Origin: Massilia sp. PDC64
GTDB lineage: Bacteria; Pseudomonadota; Gammaproteobacteria; Burkholderiales; Burkholderiaceae_D
Assembly (NCBI RefSeq): GCF_900101265.1
Contig: NZ_FMZS01000007.1
Location: 392,375 to 456,374, forward strand
Direction of reading: 5' to 3'
Length of the DNA: 64,000 nt
Notes under the pieces: model-generated
The model's database searches: none
Seen by the model: only the letters and a program-made list of their open reading frames with translations
What the model was told of the DNA's origin: nothing
Part shown: positions 34,060 through 42,901 of the stretch, in pieces
How positions within the stretch are numbered: the first letter of the stretch is position 1
Layout: every line of letters begins with the position of its first letter
Program-made: the position numbers and the translations under genes

Positions 34060-35655
34060 TTAGCTGTTACGGCACAGTGTACTACTGTTATATGCCGCCA
34101 CGAAGTCGTCGAAACTGCCGGTATCCGTCGCCTCGATCTGCGCCTGCTCGGCCAGCGACGCCCGCGCCATCTCGTCAAACAGCGCCGTCTCGGCCGGCAT
34201 CAGCGGTTCGGTGCGGAACGCCTCGGCGTGCAGTTCGCTCTGGCGCAGGCCGAATTTCGCGAACGAGCCGAGCGTGCGCACTTCCTGCAGCACGCGCGCG
34301 GACGGCGTCTTTTCCGGGTCCGCGACCTTGGCCTTCTGCGCGTTCAGCGCGTCCATGTGCGCGCCCTTGTAATTGTGCTCGTGGTCCAGCAGCTCCGCGA
34401 CGGGGCGGATGCGTTCCAGCAGCTCTTCCGCCCAATCCTTCAGCAGCACTTCGTGGTCGTTGCGGGTGAGGGTCAGGCCCGGACGGCGGCCTTCCTTCAC
34501 GGTGCGCGCGAAGTTGCGGGCGTGGACCTGGCCCTCCATCGCGTTGATCAGGGGGCTTTCCTCGAGGGCGCAGAACAGCAGGAAGGCGTCCAGGAAGCGG
34601 CCCGTCTCCAGCGCGATGCCGACCGGTTCGAACGGATCGACGTCCATGCAACGCACTTCGATGTATTGCACGCCGCGGGCGCACAGCGCCTGCACGGGGC
34701 GCTCGCCCGTGCGGATCACGCGCTTGGGGCGGATCGTCGAATAGTATTCGTTCTCGATCTGCAGGATGTTGGTCGACAGCTGGACCCACTCGCCGTCCTC
34801 CTTCGTGCCGATCTCCGCGTACGGCGGATACGGGCGCTTGACGGCGTCCATCAGCGAGGTCACGTAGCTTTCCAGGCTGTTCTCGTGCGGACGCAGGCCG
34901 GACTGGGCGTCGTTCTGGTAACCCAGGTCGCTCATGCGCAGGCTCGTCGCATACGGTAAATAAAGCGTGTCGTCCGACAGCGTCTCGAGATTGTGCTCGC
35001 GGCCGCGCAGGAAGCCCTTCGACAGGGTGGGCGATGCGCCGAACAGGTACATCAGCAGCCAGCTGTAGCGGCGGAAGTTGCGGATGGTCGCGATATAGCT
35101 CTCGGACTGGAAGTCGCGCAGCGCGTTGCGGCGTTCTTCCGCGATGCCCTCGTGTTCCGCCAGCAGCTTCCACAGTTCTTCCGGCAGCGAATAGTTGTAG
35201 TGGATGCCCGCGATGCATTGCATGGCCTTGCCGTAGCGCAGCGCGAGGCCGCGGCGGTACACGTGCTTGAGCATGCCGAGATTCGACTTGCCGTACCAGG
35301 CGATCTCGATGTCTTCCTCGGCCGGCAGCTCGCAGGGCATCGACTGGCTCCACAGCAGTTCGCCGTCCAGCTTCGAATAGGCGAAGCGGTGGATCGCGTC
35401 CAGGCGGTGCAGGGCCAGGCCGATGTCGTGTTCGGCCGGCGTGATGAATTCGAGCAGCGCTTCCGCGTAATCCGTCGTGATCTGCGGATGGGTCAGGGCC
35501 GAGCCGAGTTGTACCGGATGCGGGGTCCGGGCCAGATGGCCCTGGCCGTCGACGCGCAGCGTCTCGCGCTCGATGCCGCGCAGGCCTTGCAGCAGCAGGC
35601 CGCGGTGGGCATCGTCGTCCAGCAGGGCCAGGCGGCGGGTCAGTTGGTTCGACAC
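34060..35655 (-). CDS. gshA: glutamate-cysteine ligase
   Basis: This is the first step of glutathione synthesis. The 531-residue protein is the proteobacterial GshA type 1: GIERETLRV near 25, TDYAEALLEFIT, AGIHYNYSLPEELW, the ATSLRMSDLGYQN segment, QLSTNILQIENEYYSTIRPKR and YIEVRCMDVDPF. The start is GTG at 35655 with AAGGAA eight bases upstream; a longer frame to 35742 lacks a good site. It differs from the alternative GshA class of many other Burkholderiales, and its 3' side meets the long hairpin. Confidence 0.93.
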   Translation of the reverse strand: MSNQLTRRLALLDDDAHRGLLLQGLRGIERETLRVDGQGHLARTPHPVQLGSALTHPQITTDYAEALLEFITPAEHDIGLALHRLDAIHRFAYSKLDGELLWSQSMPCELPAEEDIEIAWYGKSNLGMLKHVYRRGLALRYGKAMQCIAGIHYNYSLPEELWKLLAEHEGIAEERRNALRDFQSESYIATIRNFRRYSWLLMYLFGASPTLSKGFLRGREHNLETLSDDTLYLPYATSLRMSDLGYQNDAQSGLRPHENSLESYVTSLMDAVKRPYPPYAEIGTKEDGEWVQLSTNILQIENEYYSTIRPKRVIRTGERPVQALCARGVQYIEVRCMDVDPFEPVGIALETGRFLDAFLLFCALEESPLINAMEGQVHARNFARTVKEGRRPGLTLTRNDHEVLLKDWAEELLERIRPVAELLDHEHNYKGAHMDALNAQKAKVADPEKTPSARVLQEVRTLGSFAKFGLRQSELHAEAFRTEPLMPAETALFDEMARASLAEQAQIEATDTGSFDDFVAAYNSSTLCRNS

Positions 35656-35742
35656 GAGGATTCCTTTCTTATACTGCCATGAGACGCAGAGAGTAACCGA
35701 AATTGGCCAAGCGCGCCGGGCGGCCCTCAATGTGACAATCAA

Positions 35743-37500
35743 TTAACGAACCGCCGCCGGCTCGGGGACATTCTGTGCCGCGATCCAGCGGTCGACGCGC
35801 TTCTCCAGCACCTCCAGCGGCAGGGCGCCGTTTTCCAGCACGGCGTCGTGGAAGGCGCGCACGTCGAAGCGCGGACCCAGCGCCGCCTGTGCGCGCGCAC
35901 GTAGCGCGGCGATGCGCAACTGGCCGATCTTATAAGCCAGCGCCTGACCCGGCCGGGCGATCATGCGGTCGACTTCGACCTCGTTGTCGGACGGCGGATT
36001 GGCGGTGTTCGCGTTCAGCCAGTCGATGGCCTGCTGGCGCGGCCAGCCCAGCGCGTGGATGCCCGTATCGACGACGAGCCGCGCGGCGCGCAGCTGCTCG
36101 TCGGCCAGGCGGCCGAATTGCGAGAACGGGTCGCGCATCAGGCCGAGCTGCGGCCCCAGGCTTTCCGCATACAGCGCCCAGCCTTCGCCGAACGCGGGAT
36201 ACCAGGCGTGGCGGCGGAATGCCGGCAGGCCGTCGATGGCGTGGGCGCGCGCGACTTGCAGATGGTGGCCGGGAATGCCCTCGTGCAGGGCGAGCGTCTC
36301 GACTTCCCACAGGGGCCGCGTATCCAGGCGGCTCGTGTTGACGACGAGGGCCGCGACCCGCTCCGGCGTGCCCGCTTCGTAATACGCGCCGCCCTGCGTG
36401 TCCGCGCTCGCCTGCTGCACGGGTTTGACGGCCAGTTCTTCCTGCGGGATCGTGCCGAACTGCGTGGGCAGCTGGGCCTGGACGCGCGCGATCGTGCGCC
36501 GGTAGCGGTCCAGCAGCGCGTCGGCGCCCGTCGGGAACAGGCGCGGATCGCTGCGCACGAACGCGACGAATTGCGGATAGCTGCCCTTGAAACCCGTGCG
36601 CGCGGCCGTCGCTTCCATCTCGGCGCGCAGGCGCGCCACTTCCTTCACGCCCAGCGCGTGGATCTCGGCCGGCGTCAGCGTGGTGGTCGTCGCCGCCTTG
36701 ACGAGAAACGCGTACCACGCCGCGCCGCCGGGCAGGCTGGATGCGCCGATGGTCGTGCGCGCGGCCGGCAGGTAGTCGGTGCGCACGAAGTCTTCCAGCT
36801 TTTGCAGCGCGCCCGCCGCCGTGCGCAGGGCGGCCGCGCCATCGGTCGCCAGCTGCGTGCGCGTCTCCTCGGGAATGGTCGCGGGCAGGCGCTGGAACGG
36901 CGCGCCGAGCGCCCCGTCCTGCACGTGCTCGCGCATGGCCCGCAGCTGCGCGGCCAGGCCGGCCATGATGGCCTTCGGCGCCGTCCAGCCGGTACGCATC
37001 CCTTCGCGCATCTGCTCGATGATGCCGTCGATGTGGCGCGGCAGCGCATTCAGGCGCGCGATGTAGTTGCGGTAGTCGTCTTCCGTGAAAAAGGGCATCT
37101 GCGCGACCAGTTGCGGGAAGCGGATCTGCAGGCCGTCCTGCGCGCTGACCGGCTGCGGATCGAACGCGACGAACGCGGCGCGCGCGAGGATGCGTTCCTG
37201 GTCGCCCGTGAACAGGTCCCAGGACAGGCGGTCCTGGCCGGCCAGCTGCGCGCGGTCGATCTGGCGCGCGAGGTCGAGCATGCGGCGCGCGTGCTCGATG
37301 ACGGCCGTCTGTTCCGCGAGCGACGTGTCGGCCAGCAGCGCATCGTAGCGGTGGTCGCCGACGTTCGTGGCGAATTCGGGCTGGTGCTTGAGGCGCCATT
37401 GCCAGTCGCGCTCGAACAGGGCTTGGGCCTGGTCGGCGGCGTCCGCCGCGAAGGCGACGAGAGGTCCCAGCAGGATGAGGGTCGCGAACAGTCGACGCAT
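35743..37500 (-). CDS. DUF885 family exported peptidase-like protein
   Basis: A 585-residue protein with a signal peptide (cut near AFAADA, 20). The DUF885 fold is a helical metallopeptidase-like one. The zinc motif HEGIPGHH (near 420) sits in VETLALHEGIPGHHLQ, and EGWALYAESLG follows. The substrate is unknown; related proteins have been proposed to be dipeptidases. It is transcribed toward gshA with 87 bases between them. Confidence 0.88.
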   Translation of the reverse strand: MRRLFATLILLGPLVAFAADAADQAQALFERDWQWRLKHQPEFATNVGDHRYDALLADTSLAEQTAVIEHARRMLDLARQIDRAQLAGQDRLSWDLFTGDQERILARAAFVAFDPQPVSAQDGLQIRFPQLVAQMPFFTEDDYRNYIARLNALPRHIDGIIEQMREGMRTGWTAPKAIMAGLAAQLRAMREHVQDGALGAPFQRLPATIPEETRTQLATDGAAALRTAAGALQKLEDFVRTDYLPAARTTIGASSLPGGAAWYAFLVKAATTTTLTPAEIHALGVKEVARLRAEMEATAARTGFKGSYPQFVAFVRSDPRLFPTGADALLDRYRRTIARVQAQLPTQFGTIPQEELAVKPVQQASADTQGGAYYEAGTPERVAALVVNTSRLDTRPLWEVETLALHEGIPGHHLQVARAHAIDGLPAFRRHAWYPAFGEGWALYAESLGPQLGLMRDPFSQFGRLADEQLRAARLVVDTGIHALGWPRQQAIDWLNANTANPPSDNEVEVDRMIARPGQALAYKIGQLRIAALRARAQAALGPRFDVRAFHDAVLENGALPLEVLEKRVDRWIAAQNVPEPAAVR

Positions 37501-37570
37501 CGTGTTGGCTTCCGGGTGATGGACCCGAAATTGTAACAAACGAGGCGTCCGGGCCGCGCCGGGCAGGGCG

Positions 37571-38398
37571 TCAGTCGAACCGGCCGCCGCTCACGCGCTC
37601 GATGCCGGCCAGGTCCCGCCAGCTCTGCACGTCCGTGAAGCCGGCGTCGACCAGCAGCGCGCGCACGGCCGCCGCCTGGTCGTAGCCGTGTTCGAGCAGC
37701 AGCCAGCCGCCCGGCACGAGGTGGCGCGGGCTGCCGGCGACGATGGTACGCAGCGCGGACAGGCCGTCCGCATGGTCCGTCAGCGCGCCCACCGGTTCGA
37801 AGCGGAGGTCGCCCTGGGCGAGGTGGTCGTCGCCGGCCGCGATGTACGGCGGGTTGGAGGCGATGACGTCGAAGGTTTCAGTCGCGGCGAGCGCGTCGAA
37901 CCAGCTGCTTTCCAGGAAGCGCACGCGCGCGCCGTTGGCGGCGGCGTTGGCCTGTGCAACGGCCAGCGCATCCGGGCTGACGTCCAGCGCGGTGACGTCG
38001 GCATCCGGCCGCGTGTGCGCGACGGCGACGGCGATCGCGCCGCTGCCCGTGCCCATGTCGAGCAGCCGCGCAGGACCGCGCGGCAGGCGTTCCAGTGCCA
38101 GTTCGACGATCAGTTCCGTGTCCGGCCGGGGAATCAGCACGGCGGGGCCGACCCGGAACTCCAGTCCGAAGAATTCGCGCCTGCCGACGATGTAGGCGAT
38201 CGGCTCGCCATGCAGCCGGCGCGCCACGAGATCGTCCAGGCGGGAAGCTTCATCCGGCGTGAGGGCGCGGTCGCCCTGCGTGATCAACTGGACGCGCGTG
38301 AGGCCCGTCGCCTCGCACAGGAGGATGCGGTTTTCCAGCGGGTCGAGCGGCAGGCCTGCCTGCACGGCCGCGATGGTGGCGCCGGGCTGGATCGCCAT
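37571..38398 (-). CDS. prmC: peptide chain release factor N5-glutamine methyltransferase
   Basis: A 275-residue SAM-dependent methyltransferase that modifies the glutamine of the GGQ motif in RF1 and RF2. An N-terminal helical domain recognises the release factor. The Rossmann part shows LLDMGTGSGAIAVAVA, the catalytic ASNPPYI and PGGWLLLEHGYDQ. Its ATG shares a base with the dsbB stop. The substrate gene prfA lies just upstream, separated by dsbB and a palindrome. Confidence 0.93.
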   Translation of the reverse strand: MAIQPGATIAAVQAGLPLDPLENRILLCEATGLTRVQLITQGDRALTPDEASRLDDLVARRLHGEPIAYIVGRREFFGLEFRVGPAVLIPRPDTELIVELALERLPRGPARLLDMGTGSGAIAVAVAHTRPDADVTALDVSPDALAVAQANAAANGARVRFLESSWFDALAATETFDVIASNPPYIAAGDDHLAQGDLRFEPVGALTDHADGLSALRTIVAGSPRHLVPGGWLLLEHGYDQAAAVRALLVDAGFTDVQSWRDLAGIERVSGGRFD

Positions 38399-38868
38399 CA
38401 GCGTGCGCGCCGCACCAGCACCCAGACGAGGGCCAGCGTGAGGATCACGAACCACACGGCCGACCACTGCGGCACGTTCAGGCCGAACACGGTTTCCTGG
38501 GCCGCTTCGCACAGGCCGTCGGCGCGGAACAGGCCGGGCAGCAGGGTGGCGGTCGGGATCTTGTTGAGGGTCGTCTCCATCGGATCGATCCCGCACGAGA
38601 AGCCCGGGTGCGCGAGCACGTACAAATGCTTGCCGACGACGCCGAGGCCGCCCAGCGCGCACAGCAGCGCGAGCCCGGCGCCGGCCTTGATCTTGTTCGC
38701 GAATGCACCGATCAGGCTGAAGATGGCGATGCCGATGAACAGGTAGCGCTGGATCACGCACAGCGGGCAGGGCAGCAGGCCCTGCGCGTGCTGGAGATAC
38801 AGGGCGGCGCCGATCAGGGCAATGCTGACGGCGGCGATGGCGAGCAGGAGGTTGCGGGAGGAGGACAT
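38398..38868 (-). CDS. dsbB: disulfide bond formation protein B
   Basis: A 156-residue inner-membrane protein with four helices that reoxidises DsbA using ubiquinone. Loop 1 has the CPLC pair (Cys34, Cys37). Loop 2 has the second pair in GFSCGIDP and DGLCEAAQ. It overlaps the start of prmC and is cut off from prfA by a 60-bp palindrome, so the usual prfA-prmC order is interrupted. Confidence 0.93.
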   Translation of the reverse strand: MSSSRNLLLAIAAVSIALIGAALYLQHAQGLLPCPLCVIQRYLFIGIAIFSLIGAFANKIKAGAGLALLCALGGLGVVGKHLYVLAHPGFSCGIDPMETTLNKIPTATLLPGLFRADGLCEAAQETVFGLNVPQWSAVWFVILTLALVWVLVRRAR

Positions 38869-38928
38869 GGGTTTCCTGATGGCGTTGTCGAAATAGAGAT
38901 TTTCAGTCTAGCAACTTATAACCGTCTT

Positions 38929-38988
38929 AATTCGGGGTCAGAGCACTTTTTCGATCAATTGCCGAGAAATGTGCTCTGACCCCGAATT
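38929..38988. repeat. perfect 18-bp inverted repeat (REP-like GGGGTCAGAGCAC element)
   Basis: AATTCGGGGTCAGAGCAC (38929-38946) is the exact reverse complement of the segment 38971-38988. A 24-nt loop separates the arms, and T tracts lie just inside the loop and after the right arm. I recall very similar GGGGTCAGAGCAC palindromes repeated many times in Oxalobacteraceae and other betaproteobacteria. It may be a REP-type element, and it also fits a terminator for prfA. A partial copy lies at 25210-25246. Confidence 0.8.
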
Positions 38989-38989
38989 T

Positions 38990-40066
38990 TTAGTCGCCCA
39001 GCGCTGCCAGTTGTTCGGCCTGGTGCTCGGCCGACAGGGCATTCGTCAGTTCGGACAGGTCGCCGTCCATGATCATGTCGAGCTTGTACAGGGTCAGGTT
39101 GATGCGATGGTCGGTCAGGCGGCCCTGCGGGAAGTTATATGTGCGGATGCGCTCGCTGCGGTCGCCCGAGCCGATCAGGCTTTTACGGGTCGCGGCTTCC
39201 TTGCTCTGTTGCTCGCGCAATTGCACGTCCTTGATGCGGGCGGCGAGGACTTTCATTGCCTGCGCCTTGTTCTTGTGCTGGCTGCGGTCGTCCTGGCATT
39301 CCACGACGATGCCGGTCGGCAGGTGCGTCAGGCGCACGGCGGAATCCGTCTTGTTGATGTGCTGGCCGCCGGCGCCCGACGCGCGGAACGTGTCGATGCG
39401 CAGGTCGGCCGGGTTGATCTGCACGTCCTCCACCTCGTCCGCCTCCGGCATCACGGCGACGGTGCAGGCGGACGTGTGGATGCGGCCCTGCGTCTCCGTC
39501 GCCGGCACCCGCTGCACGCGGTGGCCGCCGGATTCGAATTTCAGTTTCGAGTAGGCGCCCTGGCCGACGATGCGCACGATGACTTCGCGGTAGCCGCCCA
39601 GGTCGGACGGCGATTCCGACACCATTTCGACCTGCCAGCGGTTGCGTTCCGCGTAGCGCGTGTACATGCGCAGCAGGTCGCCCGCGAACAGCGCGGATTC
39701 GTCGCCGCCCGTGCCGGCGCGGATTTCGAGGAAGATGTTGCGCTCGTCGTTCTCGTCCTTCGGCAGCAACATCTTCTGCAGTTCGAGGTCCAGTGCCGCC
39801 ATGCGCGCCTTCGCCGCGTCGATCTCGTCCTGCGCGAATTCCTTCATGTCCGGGTCGGCCAGCATGTCTTGCGCGGCATCGATATCGGCCTGCGCGGTCT
39901 GGTACTGGCGGTAGACGGCCACGAGCGGACTCAGTTCCGCGTGTTCGCGGTTCAGCTTGCGGAAGCTGTCCATGTTCGCGGTGGCGCCTTCGGACATCAG
40001 GAGTTCGTCCAGTTCGACGAGGCGGTTGGCCAGTTGGTCCAGCTTGGCCAGCATGGATGGTTTCAT
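38990..40066 (-). CDS. prfA: peptide chain release factor 1
   Basis: A 358-residue protein that ends translation at UAA and UAG. It holds the PAT-type codon-recognition region near HRVQRVPATETQGRIHTS, and the catalytic GGQ in RASGAGGQHINKTDSAVR (near 231-236). The C-terminal SERIRTYNFPQGRLTDHRI is typical. It lies 73 bases downstream of hemA, the standard hemA-prfA order. Confidence 0.96.
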   Translation of the reverse strand: MKPSMLAKLDQLANRLVELDELLMSEGATANMDSFRKLNREHAELSPLVAVYRQYQTAQADIDAAQDMLADPDMKEFAQDEIDAAKARMAALDLELQKMLLPKDENDERNIFLEIRAGTGGDESALFAGDLLRMYTRYAERNRWQVEMVSESPSDLGGYREVIVRIVGQGAYSKLKFESGGHRVQRVPATETQGRIHTSACTVAVMPEADEVEDVQINPADLRIDTFRASGAGGQHINKTDSAVRLTHLPTGIVVECQDDRSQHKNKAQAMKVLAARIKDVQLREQQSKEAATRKSLIGSGDRSERIRTYNFPQGRLTDHRINLTLYKLDMIMDGDLSELTNALSAEHQAEQLAALGD

Positions 40067-40139
40067 AGTGTTCTTATCGGAATGACAGCGGAAAGGCCGC
40101 GGGAAGCGGCACGCGGGTGCAACGAAGGATAGCAGGCCG

Positions 40140-41414
40140 CTAACGGCGGCCGCGGAACAGCTGGGGCAGCAGGCTCGCGAGGCGGGCGCGTTCGTCGCCC
40201 TGGGCTCGGTGCAGGGCCTGTTGCGGGCCGTGCAGGAATTTCGCGGTGAGGCCCTTCGACAGGGCGTCCAGCACCGTCTCGATGTCCTCGCCCTTCGCGA
40301 GCAGCTTGCGTGCCCGTTCCAGTTCGGCCAGGCGCATCGCCTCGCTCGATTCGTGCAGGTCGCGGATGACGGGCACCACGGCGCGGTCGCCGATCCAGTG
40401 CATGAACGACTGCACACGCGTCTCGATGATGGCCTCGGCCTGGGCGACGGCCGCCTGGCGGCTTTCCACGCCCGTGCGCACCACCTCGGCCAGGTCGTCG
40501 ACCGTGTACAGGAACACGTCGTTCAGGCGGCCCACTTCCGGTTCGATGTCGCGCGGGACGGCCAGGTCGACCATGAACATGGGGCGGTGCCGGCGCGCCT
40601 TGATGGCGCGTTCGACGAGGCCCTTGCCGATCAGCGGCAAGGTCGAACCGGTGGAGGAGATGACGACGTCGAACTGCGACAGGCGCTCGGACAGGTCGGC
40701 GAGGCCGATCGCGCTGCCGTTGAAGCGCGCGGCCAGCGCCTCGCCGCGCGCGAGCGTGCGGTTGGCGATCGTGATCGACTTCGGATTGTGGCCGGCGAAG
40801 TGCGTGGCACACAGTTCGATCATCTCGCCGGCGCCGATGAACAGCACGTTCTGCTCGCTGACGCGGTCGAAAATGCGTTCCGACAAGCGCACGGCGGCGG
40901 CGGCCATCGACACGCTGTGCGCGCCGATCTCGGTCGTCGTGCGCACTTCCTTCGCGACGGCGAAGCTGCGCTGGAACAGCTGGTGCAAATAGGTGCCGAG
41001 GCCGCCCGCCTCGTCGGCGACGCGTACGGCATCCTTCATCTGGCCGAGGATCTGGGCTTCGCCCAGCACCATCGAATCGAGGCCGGAAGCGACGCGGAAC
41101 GCGTGGCGCACGGCGTCGTGCTGCGGCAGCATGTACAAATGCGGACGCAGGTCGGCGAAATTCAGCTTGTGGTAATCCGCGAGAAAGCGCGCGGACGCGT
41201 CGAGCGGATCGGGTGCGCAGCTGGCGGCGTACATCTCGGTGCGGTTGCACGTCGAGAGCAGCGCCGCTTCGTCTTCGCCGCGCGTATTGAACTTTGAAAA
41301 CCACCCGCGCGCCGCCTGCACGGCCTCCCCGAGCTGCTCGGGCGCCAGCGCCAGTTGCTCGCGCAGCGAGACCGGTGCTGTGGTGTGATTGAGGCCGACG
41401 GCGAGCAGTTGCAT
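40140..41414 (-). CDS. hemA: glutamyl-tRNA reductase
   Basis: This enzyme reduces glutamyl-tRNA to glutamate-1-semialdehyde, the first step of tetrapyrrole synthesis. The 424-residue protein has the N-terminal GLNHTTAPVSLRE, catalytic cysteine in STCNRTEMY (near 55), the NADPH domain with VLFIGAGEMIEL, and a C-terminal dimerisation helix domain. Regulation may be affected by a terminator hairpin that overlaps a TATAAT in its upstream region. Confidence 0.95.
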   Translation of the reverse strand: MQLLAVGLNHTTAPVSLREQLALAPEQLGEAVQAARGWFSKFNTRGEDEAALLSTCNRTEMYAASCAPDPLDASARFLADYHKLNFADLRPHLYMLPQHDAVRHAFRVASGLDSMVLGEAQILGQMKDAVRVADEAGGLGTYLHQLFQRSFAVAKEVRTTTEIGAHSVSMAAAAVRLSERIFDRVSEQNVLFIGAGEMIELCATHFAGHNPKSITIANRTLARGEALAARFNGSAIGLADLSERLSQFDVVISSTGSTLPLIGKGLVERAIKARRHRPMFMVDLAVPRDIEPEVGRLNDVFLYTVDDLAEVVRTGVESRQAAVAQAEAIIETRVQSFMHWIGDRAVVPVIRDLHESSEAMRLAELERARKLLAKGEDIETVLDALSKGLTAKFLHGPQQALHRAQGDERARLASLLPQLFRGRR

Positions 41415-41422
41415 GGGTGATC

Positions 41423-41445
41423 AAAAAATGGGCAGCGCACCCATT
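41423..41445 (-). terminator. intrinsic terminator of the response regulator gene, next to the hemA start
   Basis: On the minus strand AATGGG-TGCGCTG-CCCATT runs into TTTTTTG. The upstream arm overlaps a TATAAT (41448-41443) that is well placed as a hemA -10 element about 30 bases before its ATG; the -35 match is poor. Confidence 0.65.
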
Positions 41446-41467
41446 ATACCCCTACCGCGTCAGGGTT

Positions 41468-42157
41468 TCACGCGCCCAGCTTTTCCAGCCTGTAGCCGTA
41501 GCTATAGACCGGCACGAGGCGGAAACCGTTCTCCGGACGCAGGCGCAGCTTGTTGCGGACGCGGGAAACGTGGGTGTCCATCGTACGCGACGGCACGGCC
41601 GTTTCGCGCACCCAGATCGATTCGTGGATGTATGCGCGCGACAGCGGACGGCCCAGGTTGCGGAAGAACAGCAGCGCCAGGTTGAATTCCTTGTGCGTGA
41701 CGTCGATCTGCTCGCCGTCCATCATCAGGCGGCCCGGGCGGGTTTCGAACACGTACGGGCCGAATTGCAGCTGTTCGGCGCCGTTCTGCGACGGGTAGGC
41801 CCGGCGCAGCAGGGCTTGCGTACGCGCGACCAGCTCGCCGCGGCGCAGCGGCTTGACGAGGTAGTCGTCGGCACCGGCCGTGACGCCGGCCACGATGTCG
41901 TCTTCGGCCGAGCTGCCGGCCAGGAACATCGTCGGGGTATTCGGCGCCAGTTTTTCCTTGGCGCGGCGCAGGAGTTCCGCTGCCGGGACGTCGGTCACTT
42001 GCCAGTCGACGATCAGCAGGTCGGTGCTGTCCTTGCGGAGTTGCCCCAGCAATTCTTTACCGCTGTCAAAGGCTTGACAGCTGTGCCCAGCTCCGTTCAG
42101 AACTTGGCAGATGAGTTCTGCCTGGGTTGTGTCGTTGTCCAGTACGGATATTCTCAT
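41468..42157 (-). CDS. OmpR-type response regulator (orphan)
   Basis: A 229-residue two-component regulator. The receiver domain has phospho-acceptor Asp51 (DLLIVDW), acidic DND near 7-9, and Lys102 in YLVKPL. A winged-helix DNA-binding domain follows, with THKEFNLALLFFRNLGRPLSRAYIHESIW and RTMDTHVSRVRNKLRL. No histidine kinase gene is adjacent. A perfect dyad 43 bp before the ATG may be its own binding site. Confidence 0.9.
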   Translation of the reverse strand: MRISVLDNDTTQAELICQVLNGAGHSCQAFDSGKELLGQLRKDSTDLLIVDWQVTDVPAAELLRRAKEKLAPNTPTMFLAGSSAEDDIVAGVTAGADDYLVKPLRRGELVARTQALLRRAYPSQNGAEQLQFGPYVFETRPGRLMMDGEQIDVTHKEFNLALLFFRNLGRPLSRAYIHESIWVRETAVPSRTMDTHVSRVRNKLRLRPENGFRLVPVYSYGYRLEKLGA

Positions 42158-42199
42158 GATGTTCAGGCTGTCTCGGCTTGTGGGACTGTAAGACGTCGC

Positions 42200-42217
42200 T
42201 GTAGGAACATTCCTACA
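42200..42217. promoter_or_regulatory. perfect operator-like dyad upstream of the response regulator
   Basis: TGTAGGAACATTCCTACA is an inverted repeat with eight-base arms and a CA centre. It lies between the response regulator (start 42157, minus) and the unknown gene at 42369 (plus). Its TAGGAA/TTCCTA half-sites resemble those of LuxR/RcsB-type or response-regulator boxes. Confidence 0.55.
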
Positions 42218-42368
42218 ATGTCACTAAATATATCAGACTTTTAAAACGTAAAGCTACCGATGCCTCAGATAAATTCACATTTTCGTTGGGAAATTGCGTC
42301 ATAGTTGTGTCAGACCGTAGACAAACTCCCGGTTACACTGACTTTAAATTTGTGGTTGAGGAGCTAAC

Positions 42369-42875
42369 ATGTTCATGAGAAAGAACAAGGACGGTGAAAC
42401 GGCGCTGCTGCCGGTCTCCAGCGAGGACATCGAGCGCGTGCGCGAACGCTGTCGCGGCCTCGTGCGCAAGCGCGCGGCCATTTCCGCCGGCGTGTCCGTG
42501 ATCCCTGTGCCGGGCGTGGACATCGTGGCGGATCTGTCCAGCTTTGCCGTCATGGTGGAAGAGATCAACCAGGCGTTCGGCCTGTCGCCCGAGCAGATCG
42601 AACGGCTGCAGCCGCGCATGCGCATCGCCGTCTACCAGGCCGTGGCGGCGATCGGCAGCACGCTGGTGGGCAAGATCGTGACGAAGGAGCTGGTGCTGAA
42701 GCTGTTGCAGAAGTCGGGCGCCAAGCTGGCGGCCAAGTCGGCGGCGAAGATCGTGCCGCTGGCGGGACAGGTCGCGTCGGCCGCGATCGGCTTCGCGTTA
42801 TTCAGGCAGATGGGCTACCAGCACGTGGAAGCCTGTACGCGCGTGGCGCGCGAGGTGGCGGCCACGCCGGCTTGA
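42369..42875 (+). CDS. DUF697-like small protein of unknown function
   Basis: A 168-residue protein. The pattern AISAGVSVIPVPGVDIVADLSSFAVMVEEINQAFGL (residues about 36-72) resembles DUF697, the hydrophobic domain found at the C-terminus of YcjF and some GTPases; here it stands alone. A second glycine/alanine-rich hydrophobic segment follows (AKIVPLAGQVASAAIGFALF). It probably associates with the membrane. GAGGAG precedes the ATG. The function is unknown. Confidence 0.65.
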   Translation: MFMRKNKDGETALLPVSSEDIERVRERCRGLVRKRAAISAGVSVIPVPGVDIVADLSSFAVMVEEINQAFGLSPEQIERLQPRMRIAVYQAVAAIGSTLVGKIVTKELVLKLLQKSGAKLAAKSAAKIVPLAGQVASAAIGFALFRQMGYQHVEACTRVAREVAATPA

Positions 42876-42901
42876 AAACCGGCGCGGCGCGAAAGACGGA
42901 G

